19,918 nucleotides of DNA from the NCBI GenBank assembly GCA_013696665.1, contig JACCYC010000036.1:1-19918 (forward strand), given 5' to 3'. Made by a program: the position numbers and the translations under genes. This DNA comes from Burkholderiaceae bacterium. Lineage in GTDB: Bacteria > Pseudomonadota > Gammaproteobacteria > Burkholderiales > Burkholderiaceae_F. Below the pieces are notes generated by a model. It saw nothing but the letters and a program-made list of their open reading frames with translations. It was not told the DNA's origin and made no database searches. Below, in pieces: positions 7,470 to 13,410 of this stretch (its first letter is position 1; each line of letters begins with the position of its first letter).

Positions 7470-8315
7470 TCATTGACGCAGCTGGAAGCCGCGCGCGAGC
7501 AGGTTGAGCGCGATGCCGGCGACGACCACGAATGCGCATGCAAGTACGCCGAGGCTTATCCATGGATTGACATCGGACTGCGCGAAGAAGCCGTAACGAA
7601 AGCCATCGATCATGTAAAAAAACGGGTTGAGGTGCGACACCGTCCGCCAAAATTCCGGCAGGCCGTTAACCGAGTAGAACACGCCCGACAGGAACGTCGC
7701 CGGCATCACGATGAAGTTCTGAAACCCGGCGAGCTGGTCAAACTTGTCGGCCCATATACCGGCAATCAAACCGAGCGTTCCCAGCATTGCTGCGCCTAGA
7801 ACGCCGAACGCAAGCGCCCACAACGGAGCCGCGAACGCCGGAGGTGCAAAGCCCACCGTGAAGATCAGCACGCCAAGGCCGACGACAATACCGCGCACAA
7901 CAGAGGCTCCAACGTAAGCACCGAACAGTTGCCAATGCGAAAACGGCGGCAGCAGCACGAAGATCAGGCTGCCCATTATCTTCGACTGAATCAGACTCGA
8001 TGATGAGTTGGCAAAAGCATTTTGCAGCACCGACATCATCACCAGACCCGGAATCAGAAACGCCGTATAGCTGACGCCCGGCAGCGCCTGCACGTGGGCC
8101 TCGAGAACGTGACTGAAGACAAGCAGGTAAAGCACAGCGGTAAGGACCGGAGCGGCAATCGTCTGGAAGCCGACCTTCCAGAATCGCAGCATTTCCTTCG
8201 CCAGCAACGTCCGGAACGAGACCAGCTTGGAACCCGTGCCAGACTCGGACGCGATGCTGAGGGCCGCGGCGGCTGGAACCAGGCGGTCGCGATCGCCCGC
8301 GCCGACCGTGTTCAT
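7470..8315 (-). CDS. ABC-2 type transporter permease (YadH-like)
   Basis: This is the integral inner-membrane permease of an ABC-2 family exporter, 281 residues. After a polar N-terminus of about 30 residues comes the amphipathic FRTLLAKEMLRFWKVGFQT segment. About six hydrophobic stretches follow, roughly at 51-70, 86-105, 130-155, 163-188, 200-215 and 253-275. The family signature LNPFFYMIDGFRYGFF at 229-244 is clear, and the protein resembles E. coli YadH along most of its length, by my recollection of that sequence. Its substrate is not known to me. The ATG overlaps the stop of the ATPase gene by 4 nt (ATGA), so the two form one transporter. The N-terminal 30 residues are longer than in YadH and may be a lineage-specific extension. 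Its position between mlaB and ibaG suggests an envelope-related role, which is inference. Confidence 0.93.
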   Translation of the reverse strand: MNTVGAGDRDRLVPAAAALSIASESGTGSKLVSFRTLLAKEMLRFWKVGFQTIAAPVLTAVLYLLVFSHVLEAHVQALPGVSYTAFLIPGLVMMSVLQNAFANSSSSLIQSKIMGSLIFVLLPPFSHWQLFGAYVGASVVRGIVVGLGVLIFTVGFAPPAFAAPLWALAFGVLGAAMLGTLGLIAGIWADKFDQLAGFQNFIVMPATFLSGVFYSVNGLPEFWRTVSHLNPFFYMIDGFRYGFFAQSDVNPWISLGVLACAFVVVAGIALNLLARGFQLRQ

Positions 8316-9241
8316 GCGGTTGCCAACGCCGGAATACGCTCGGATTCGGCCCGGTCCGCCATCAGCTGCAAGAACACATCTTCAAGATCAGCGCGGCCCA
8401 CTTCCAGATCTTCAATCTCGCAGCCCGCCGCCGCGCAGTCGGCCAGGACCCGGCCGACGTCGGCGGGCTGGGCAAGGCGCAACACAATCGCCCCGTCGCG
8501 CTCGTCGATCCGGTGCACAAGCACCGACGGCGGCAAAACTCCGCGGGCTCGGACAATCATCTGCACACCTTCGATATGCGACAACAGCGCACGCGTCGTG
8601 TCCAATGCAATGACGCTACCCGATTTAAGCATTGCGATCCGCTGACAGAGCGCCTGCGCCTCTTCAAGGTAGTGCGTCGTCAGAACGATCGTGTGCCCTT
8701 CACGATTCAGCCGGCGAACGAACGCCCACAATGTTTGGCGCAACTCCACGTCAACGCCGGCAGTGGGCTCATCGAGCACGATGACCGGTGGCTTGTGAAC
8801 CAGCGCCTGCGCCACCAGCACGCGGCGCTTCATGCCGCCAGACAGCGCGCGCATATTGGAGTCTGCCCTTGACGAGAGCCCAAGATTCGCGAGTACTTCG
8901 TCGATCCACGCTCGGTTGTTCGTCAGCCCAAAGTAGCCGGACTGAAACACAAGCGTTTCACGGACCGTAAAAAATGGGTCGAAGGCAAGCTCCTGCGGCA
9001 CCACCCCGAGCGACAATCGCGCGGCCCGATAGTCGTCGACAACATCATGGCCCATGACGGCAACGGTTCCGGAATTTGCGCGCACGAGCCCGGCAATGAT
9101 TGAGATCAGAGTGGTCTTGCCGGCGCCGTTAGGCCCCAGTAGCCCGAAGAACTCGCCACGCTCGACCTCGAGGTCGACAGAATCGAGCGCGGTGAGTGAC
9201 CCATAGCGCTTGGTCACGCCGGAAACCCGAATCGCAGTCAC
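8312..9241 (-). CDS. ABC transporter ATP-binding protein (YadG-like)
   Basis: This is the nucleotide-binding subunit of the ABC-2 exporter, 309 residues, acting on the cytoplasmic face with the adjacent permease. All motifs are intact: Walker A GPNGAGKT at 36-43, Q-loop Gln83, signature LSGG at 133-136, Walker B VIVLDEPT at 153-160 with catalytic Glu158, and H-loop His190. A C-terminal domain of about 85 residues follows residue 215 and ends in DLEDVFLQLM, a pattern typical of drug/lipid/polysaccharide ABC-2 ATPases and of YadG. The start is a GTG at 9241, 43 nt downstream of mlaB, with no strong Shine-Dalgarno. The 4-nt overlap with the permease gene implies coupled translation. It is not closely similar to the MlaF ATPase of the same locus, so it is a second, separate transporter. 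Confidence 0.94.
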   Translation of the reverse strand: MTAIRVSGVTKRYGSLTALDSVDLEVERGEFFGLLGPNGAGKTTLISIIAGLVRANSGTVAVMGHDVVDDYRAARLSLGVVPQELAFDPFFTVRETLVFQSGYFGLTNNRAWIDEVLANLGLSSRADSNMRALSGGMKRRVLVAQALVHKPPVIVLDEPTAGVDVELRQTLWAFVRRLNREGHTIVLTTHYLEEAQALCQRIAMLKSGSVIALDTTRALLSHIEGVQMIVRARGVLPPSVLVHRIDERDGAIVLRLAQPADVGRVLADCAAAGCEIEDLEVGRADLEDVFLQLMADRAESERIPALATA

Positions 9242-9284
9242 GCAGAACCGCTTGCTGGAGGGTGAAGCCAGAATCGCCGCTGAC

Positions 9285-9560
9285 TTACGCGAGCGCGGCG
9301 TTGCTGATCGGCAGAATGTTGCTGACGCCGTAGACCTTCGCCAGACTCAACATGTCATCGGGAACGCCGATAACTTCAATCGACTTGCCCGCAGCGAGCG
9401 CCGCGCGCTGCCACGCCAGTAACACCACGAGTGCGGATGAGTCGCATGTTCGCACGGCGGACAAATCGAACGATGCATCGCCCCGTTCGATCGCCTCGAT
9501 ACCGAGCCCGGCGAGCGGAACCGCGTTCGCAAGGCTCATGTCATCGGCCTCGATGCGCAT
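9285..9560 (-). CDS. mlaB: STAS domain protein MlaB of the Mla phospholipid transporter
   Basis: MlaB is a small cytoplasmic STAS-domain protein that binds the MlaF ATPase and is needed for assembly and activity of the MlaFEDB inner-membrane complex. The 91-residue product shows the STAS pattern: a strand ending SFDLSAVRTCDSSALVVLLA (residues 30-49), then a helix, the IEVIGVPDDM strand and a terminal helix. Ser41, after Asp40, aligns with the functionally important Thr52 of E. coli MlaB, a conservative change. Sequence conservation is low in this family, so the call rests mainly on the STAS pattern and on context just after mlaC. The ATG at 9560 is 7 nt after the mlaC stop. A second ATG at 9539 has GAGG 8 nt upstream and is a plausible alternative start. 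Confidence 0.9.
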   Translation of the reverse strand: MRIEADDMSLANAVPLAGLGIEAIERGDASFDLSAVRTCDSSALVVLLAWQRAALAAGKSIEVIGVPDDMLSLAKVYGVSNILPISNAALA

Positions 9561-9567
9561 GCTGCGA

Positions 9568-10197
9568 CTACGCTTTTTTCCCGGCGAGCTGAGCGTTCCG
9601 CTCGGATAATGTCTTGATCAAGCCATCAATGCCAACTGAATTGACCTGCGAGCTGAATTGCGACTTGTAGTTTTCCACCAGCCACACGCCGAGAATGTTG
9701 ATGTCATAGATCTTCCAGCCGCCGTCGCCCTTTTCAAGCCGATAGTCGAGCTGGATTGGATCGCCACGAGACGCGACAACCTGGGTGCGAACGATTACGT
9801 CGGTATCGGTGGGTTGCGCGCGAAATGGCCGCAGCTCGACTTTGTGATCGCTGACCTGCGCCAAGGCGCCGCTGTAGGTGCGAACCAAAAGCGTACGAAA
9901 TTCGCGGGTCAGTGCGGTGCGCTGCTCGGGTGTCGCAGTGCGCCAGCCCGGCCCCACTGACAGTTGGGTCATCTTCTGAAAATCGGTGTACGGCAAAACC
10001 TTTTGGTCGACCAGCTGCTGCACGCGATTCGCATCGCCCGATTTCAACGCTTTGTCGGCCTTGATGGCGTTGAGCACCTCGTTCGACAAGTCACGCACCA
10101 TCGCGTCGGGCGCGGCGGCAGGAGCCTGCGCGTGCGACGACGTAGCGATCAGCGCAGATGTGGCCAGAGAAAACAACAAACCTCGTGTGAATCGCAT
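9568..10197 (-). CDS. mlaC: Periplasmic phospholipid-binding protein MlaC
   Basis: MlaC is the soluble periplasmic shuttle that carries phospholipid between the outer-membrane MlaA complex and the inner-membrane MlaFEDB complex (Pfam Tol_Tol_Ttg2/MlaC family). The 209-residue product starts with a Sec signal peptide: MRFTRG, a hydrophobic core at about 7-18, and a likely cleavage after Ala23 (SHA|QA). The mature part shows family features such as DFQKMTQLSVGPGWRTATPE and the DIDGLI-like C-terminal segment GIDGLIKTLSERNAQL. WKIYDINILGVWLVENYKSQF matches the conserved MlaC core. The ATG at 10197 is preceded by a modest GGA-type ribosome binding site. mlaA lies 82 nt upstream and mlaB 7 nt downstream, so the carrier is encoded between its partners. 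Confidence 0.95.
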   Translation of the reverse strand: MRFTRGLLFSLATSALIATSSHAQAPAAAPDAMVRDLSNEVLNAIKADKALKSGDANRVQQLVDQKVLPYTDFQKMTQLSVGPGWRTATPEQRTALTREFRTLLVRTYSGALAQVSDHKVELRPFRAQPTDTDVIVRTQVVASRGDPIQLDYRLEKGDGGWKIYDINILGVWLVENYKSQFSSQVNSVGIDGLIKTLSERNAQLAGKKA

Positions 10198-10279
10198 CGT
10201 GATCCGTTCCGTGAAAGTGAGTTAGTTGACGCCTACTGCAACTAAGACCGTTGCCGGTGCCAAATGTTCGTGGTACCGG
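10198..10279 (-). other. mlaA-mlaC intergenic region with two inverted repeats
   Basis: This 82-nt gap contains two separate inverted repeats. One has 8-bp arms, GGTGCCAA/TTGGCACC, at 10256-10263 and 10284-10291, with a 20-nt loop that includes the mlaA stop and a CCGGTACC-type core. The other has 7-bp arms, TTAGTTG/CAACTAA, at 10222-10228 and 10239-10245, with a 10-nt loop. Neither is followed by a T-run, so they are not standard intrinsic terminators. They could be mRNA stems that adjust the ratio of MlaA to MlaC, but this is only inference. I see no convincing promoter in the gap. Confidence 0.4.
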
Positions 10280-11101
10280 CTACTTGGCACCTGGCGCGCC
10301 CGATTGCGGCGGTACCAGCTCCTTCTTAACGTTCGGGGCCGCTGCCGGTGGACCGCCAGTCGACGCTGGGGAATCGGTTTCGCTCGGCGGGGGCGCGCCG
10401 TCATGCACCTGGTTTCGGCGCCGCTGTAAGTAACCATCACGAATAAATCGATATTTATCGAGCGCAGCTCCGGAAATTAACTCGTCGGTCTGCAGCAACT
10501 GCGCGCGCTGGTCAACCACACGGGTGCCGATGATCGCATTGCGTACGCGAATGTTGTCGATGTAAAAGTTGGGGTCAAGATACGGTTCGACGCCGTACAC
10601 GCCGATTGCATCGCGTAGGGTGCTCGGTCCCAGGATGGGAACAACGAGGTACGGCCCCGCGCCAATTCCCCAGCGGCCCAGCGTCTGCCCGAAATCTTCG
10701 CTGTGCTTTTCGAGCCCCATGGCCCGCGCAGGATCGAAGCATCCGGCAAGCCCGACGGTCGTGTTAACGACAAAGCGGCATGTGTCCGATAGCGCGTCGA
10801 CGGGTTTGCCCTGAAGCAGATTGTTCACCGCGTTCGAGGGTTCGCGGAAATTGCTGAAGATATTGCTGATGCAGTCGCGTACCGGCTCGGGCAACACGTA
10901 CTGATACGCCTGTGCGACCGGCTTCAGTATTGCGCGATCAACCACATCGTTGAATTCGAATACCTGACGGTTGAACGACTCGATGGGGTCGCGCGCGTCG
11001 TTGCCGGAATCTGCCGGAATCGTTGCGCAGCCGCCCGAAACGATGACTGCGAGCGCCAACAATGCAAGGCGAGGAAACCGTGAAGAAGTGGAGTCGGTCA
11101 T
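10280..11101 (-). CDS. mlaA: Outer-membrane lipoprotein MlaA (VacJ)
   Basis: MlaA is the outer-membrane component that removes mislocalised phospholipid from the outer leaflet and passes it to MlaC. The 273-residue product has a lipoprotein signal: basic residues near 8-11, a hydrophobic core, and the lipobox VSGGC with the lipidated Cys25. Ala26 at position +2 fits outer-membrane sorting; Ser at -3 is a slightly unusual lipobox residue. The VacJ domain runs from about 37 to 225, with DPIESFNRQVFEFND, FREPSNAVNNLLQGK, EDFGQTLGRWGIGAGPYLV and GPSTLRDAIG. After about residue 230 comes a Pro/Ala/Gly-rich tail of some 40 residues, probably disordered. In E. coli mlaA lies apart from mlaFEDCB; here it is inserted between mlaD and mlaC. 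The ATG lies 39 nt after the mlaD stop with a weak ribosome binding site. Confidence 0.96.
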   Translation of the reverse strand: MTDSTSSRFPRLALLALAVIVSGGCATIPADSGNDARDPIESFNRQVFEFNDVVDRAILKPVAQAYQYVLPEPVRDCISNIFSNFREPSNAVNNLLQGKPVDALSDTCRFVVNTTVGLAGCFDPARAMGLEKHSEDFGQTLGRWGIGAGPYLVVPILGPSTLRDAIGVYGVEPYLDPNFYIDNIRVRNAIIGTRVVDQRAQLLQTDELISGAALDKYRFIRDGYLQRRRNQVHDGAPPPSETDSPASTGGPPAAAPNVKKELVPPQSGAPGAK

Positions 11102-11140
11102 TGCTTTATCTCAGCGCCAGAAGATTTACGCCCGATCACG

Positions 11141-11656
11141 TCACTTTGCCGGGGCCGGAGCCGGAGCCGGGGCCGGAGCCGGAGCCGGGGCCGCATCGGG
11201 TGGGTCGGCGGCCTTGTTATACAAGAATTGGCCAATCAGGTTCTCCAGCAAAACGGCCGATTGCGTTAGCTTAATCACGCCACCGTTCTCCAGATTCTTA
11301 TCGGACCCGCCCGGGACCAGCCCGATGAACTGATCACCCAGCAACCCGGACGTCAGTATTTTCGCCGACGTGTCGCTTGGGAATTTCATGTCCTGCTCGA
11401 GTTCCATTGTGACCGCGCCCTGATAGGTTTTAGTGTCGAGCACGATTGACTTGATGCGCCCGACGGTGACGCCGGCACTCTTGACCGGTGACCGCACCTT
11501 TAACCCGCCGATATTGTCGAAGCTCGCTCTCACTTCGTAGGTCTCACCGACAACGAAGTTGCCGAGATTGGCGGCTCTGAGCGCCAGGAACAAGACCGCC
11601 AGAATGCCGAGCAACACGAAAAGCCCGACCAGTGTTTCAACGCCTTTGCGTCCCAT
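11141..11656 (-). CDS. mlaD: MCE-domain protein MlaD
   Basis: MlaD is the membrane-anchored periplasmic MCE protein that forms a hexameric ring on MlaE and contacts phospholipid. The 171-residue product has one N-terminal transmembrane helix at about 8-27 and a single MCE domain at roughly 37-120. Key pieces are FDNIGGLKVRSPVKSAGVTV, the GRIKSIVLD strand and ILTSGLLGDQFIGLVPGG. A helical segment with hydrophobic residues (SAVLLENLIGQFLYN) follows, which in the family lines the central pore. The final residues are an Ala-Pro repeat (seven AP dipeptides ending in Lys) encoded by a tandem DNA repeat, which I see as a lineage-specific tail. The ATG at 11656 has AAGGA 4 nt upstream and lies 20 nt after the mlaE stop. 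Confidence 0.95.
   Translation of the reverse strand: MGRKGVETLVGLFVLLGILAVLFLALRAANLGNFVVGETYEVRASFDNIGGLKVRSPVKSAGVTVGRIKSIVLDTKTYQGAVTMELEQDMKFPSDTSAKILTSGLLGDQFIGLVPGGSDKNLENGGVIKLTQSAVLLENLIGQFLYNKAADPPDAAPAPAPAPAPAPAPAK
11151..11192. repeat. 18-bp tandem repeat (about 2.3 copies, 6-bp sub-period) in the 3' end of mlaD
   Basis: The unit GGGGCCGGAGCCGGAGCC on the plus strand occurs at 11151-11168 and again at 11169-11186, followed by a partial GGGGCC to 11192. Each unit is three variants of a 6-bp GCCGGR motif. On the coding strand it gives Ala-Pro dipeptides at the MlaD C-terminus. Since both 6 and 18 are multiples of 3, gain or loss of units would change the tail length without a frameshift. 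Confidence 0.9.
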
Positions 11657-11676
11657 ATGTCCTTCTCCGAATGGCT

Positions 11677-12468
11677 CTAGCCCGGCGCGCTGAACATCAA
11701 CGCAGTCAGGACGAAATCGAGGCTCAGAACAAGCAGCGAGGAAATAACCACCGTACGCGTGGTGGCCTCCGCCACACCCTCCGGAGTGGCGGTGGCCTCA
11801 AAGCCCTGATACAACGCAACGACGGTGCAGGCAACGCCGAACACGAAGCTCTTGACTATGCCATTGCCGACATCATCGATGGCGTCGACTCCGTTTTGCA
11901 TCTGTGACCAAAATGCGCCGGAATCGATGCCGATCATCAGCACACCTACCACGTACCCGCCAAGGATTCCAACCGCCGAAAACATCGCCGCCAGCAGCGG
12001 CATCGAAATGATGCCGGCCAGCAATCGTGGCGCCAGTACCCGCGCCTTTGGATCGACTGCCATCATCTCCATCGCCGCAAGCTGCTCACCCGCTTTCATC
12101 AGGCCAATTTCAGCGGTCAGCGATGTCCCCGCGCGGCCAGCGAACAGCAGCGCAGTGACGACGGGTCCGAGCTCGCGCACCAGCGACAGCGCCACGACCA
12201 GGCCAAGCGAGGCGGTCGCGCCGTAACGACTTAACGTGTAGTAGCCCTGCAATGCGAGAACGAAGCCCACGGCAAGTCCCGAGGCCAAAATGATGACCAG
12301 CGACCGATTGCCGATTGCGTGAATTTGCGCGATGGTCAAGAAAGGGCGCGTGATCGCAGAAAGCGAATTGCGCAGCAGGTCAATCACGAAAAACGTGGCG
12401 TGGCCCATCCCACGCAGCACGTCTAGCGCCTGAATTCCCAGCCGTGGCAACAGATCAGCGCGCTTCAT
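11677..12468 (-). CDS. mlaE: MlaE permease of the Mla phospholipid transporter
   Basis: MlaE is the inner-membrane permease of the MlaFEDB complex, in the MlaE/TTG2B family. The 263-residue length is normal. It has an N-terminal amphipathic segment (FFVIDLLRNSLSAITRPF) and about five hydrophobic segments. The conserved coupling region RELGPVVTALLFAGRAGTSL is followed by AEIGLMKAGEQLAAMEMMAV; this is the part that contacts the ATPase. The C-terminal part includes KSFVFGVACTVVALYQGFEA and VVISSLLVLSLDFVLTALMF. The ATG at 12468 overlaps the mlaF stop by 4 nt (ATGA), so the ATPase and permease are translationally coupled. mlaD follows after 20 nt. Confidence 0.97.
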   Translation of the reverse strand: MKRADLLPRLGIQALDVLRGMGHATFFVIDLLRNSLSAITRPFLTIAQIHAIGNRSLVIILASGLAVGFVLALQGYYTLSRYGATASLGLVVALSLVRELGPVVTALLFAGRAGTSLTAEIGLMKAGEQLAAMEMMAVDPKARVLAPRLLAGIISMPLLAAMFSAVGILGGYVVGVLMIGIDSGAFWSQMQNGVDAIDDVGNGIVKSFVFGVACTVVALYQGFEATATPEGVAEATTRTVVISSLLVLSLDFVLTALMFSAPG

Positions 12469-13271
12469 GCACGTAGCCCGAGATCCTGCACGAATGGCTT
12501 GGCGGGGTAATGGAACTTCACCGGCCCATCGGGCTCACCGCGAATGAACTGGCGCACTTCGGGATCATCAGACGCCTCCACTTCGGCCGGCGTGCCGTGC
12601 CCGACCACGCGGCCGGCGGACATCACGTATACGTAGTCACTAATCTTGAAACACTCTCGGACATCATGCGAAACCACCAACGAAGTTCCACCGGTGGCAT
12701 CGTTGAGCTCGCGGATCAGATTTGCCGCCACTCCAAGTGAAATCGGATCGAGCCCGGCGAAGGGCTCGTCATACATGATCAGTTCCGGGTCGAGCGCCAT
12801 CGCACGCGCGAGCGCGACCCGGCGTGCCATCCCACCGGACAGATCCGCAGGCTTCAACTGCGCGACGCCGCGCAATCCGACTGCATTTAACTTCATCAAC
12901 ACAAGATCTCGCACCATCATCGGCGGCAACGCCGTGTGTTCACGCAACGGAAATGCAACGTTGTCGAACACCGTCAGGTCAGTAAATAGCGCGCCGAACT
13001 GGAACAGCAGGCCGACCCGGCGGCGCAATCGGAACAGCGCTTCCCGGACGCGTGGATTAACGTGTTCGCCGTCGAACATGATTCTGCCCTTGGTCGGCGT
13101 CAGCATTCCTCCAATGAGCCGCAGCAAGGTCGTCTTGCCGCACCCGGAGCCACCCATGATTGCGATGACCTTGCCGCGCGGAAAAGACATCGAAATGTCA
13201 TGCAGCACAACGCGACGGCCGTCGTAGCCGAACGTCACGTGATCGAGCTGCACGAGCGCGTCTTTATCCAT
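12465..13271 (-). CDS. mlaF: MlaF ATP-binding protein of the Mla phospholipid transporter
   Basis: MlaF is the cytoplasmic ATPase that powers phospholipid transport across the envelope through MlaE/MlaD. The 268-residue product has intact motifs: Walker A GGSGCGKT at 40-47, Q-loop Gln91 in LLFQFGALF, signature LSGGM at 144-148, Walker B LIMYDEP at 164-170 with Glu169, and H-loop His202 in VVSHDVRE. The FQFGALFTDLTVFDNVAFPL segment is typical of MCE-type ATPases. A C-terminal tail after about residue 245 (GPVKFHYPAKPFVQDLGL) is present; in E. coli the MlaF C-terminal extension helps dimerisation and MlaB binding. The ATG at 13271 has AGAAGA directly in front of it, an unusually close purine stretch. 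The gene begins the mla block, 139 nt after gltD. Confidence 0.97.
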   Translation of the reverse strand: MDKDALVQLDHVTFGYDGRRVVLHDISMSFPRGKVIAIMGGSGCGKTTLLRLIGGMLTPTKGRIMFDGEHVNPRVREALFRLRRRVGLLFQFGALFTDLTVFDNVAFPLREHTALPPMMVRDLVLMKLNAVGLRGVAQLKPADLSGGMARRVALARAMALDPELIMYDEPFAGLDPISLGVAANLIRELNDATGGTSLVVSHDVRECFKISDYVYVMSAGRVVGHGTPAEVEASDDPEVRQFIRGEPDGPVKFHYPAKPFVQDLGLRA

Positions 13272-13410
13272 TCTTCTAGTTGTTGGGTCGAGCGAGCCGC
13301 CGCTGGCCGGGCAGCGGCGGATTGTCGCACGCCGACTGGCTCGTTTTCGCCCTTTGACGCTAGCCTAAAAGCGCCCAGCGACACGCCGTGACTACCGAAC
13401 TGGCTTGGAC
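13272..13410 (-). promoter_or_regulatory. gltD-mlaF intergenic region, possible mla leader
   Basis: This is the largest gap in the window (139 nt). It contains a perfect inverted repeat with 9-bp arms and a 6-nt loop at 13297-13320 (CCGCCGCTG/CAGCGGCGG). No T-run follows on either strand, so it is not a standard terminator. Directly upstream, on the minus strand, TGCGACAAT (13321-13329) resembles an extended -10 element, but no good -35 element is seen and transcription would begin inside the hairpin. A promoter for the mla genes here is likely from spacing, but I cannot place it firmly. Confidence 0.35.
13297..13320. repeat. Perfect inverted repeat (9-bp arms, 6-nt loop) upstream of mlaF
   Basis: The arms CCGCCGCTG (13297-13305) and CAGCGGCGG (13312-13320) are fully complementary around the loop GCCGGG. 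The stem is GC-rich and should be stable in RNA. It lies 25 nt upstream of the mlaF start and 90 nt after the gltD stop. The lack of a T-run argues against intrinsic termination. It may be an mRNA structure in the mla leader or a protection structure at the gltBD 3' end. Confidence 0.75.

Noticed and set aside
7457..7543. Longer start for the BolA-family gene at 7543
   Set aside because: It would overlap the permease gene by about 70 nt and adds a Ser/Arg-rich leader foreign to the family. The ATG at 7456 has a good AGGA ribosome binding site.
11151..11192. CRISPR or phase-variation repeat
   Set aside because: There are only about 2.3 directly adjacent units without spacers. Both the 6- and 18-bp periods keep the frame, so it cannot switch the gene on and off.
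13297..13320. Intrinsic terminator for gltBD
   Set aside because: The hairpin is strong but neither strand has a T-run after it, so it does not meet the usual criteria for Rho-independent termination.
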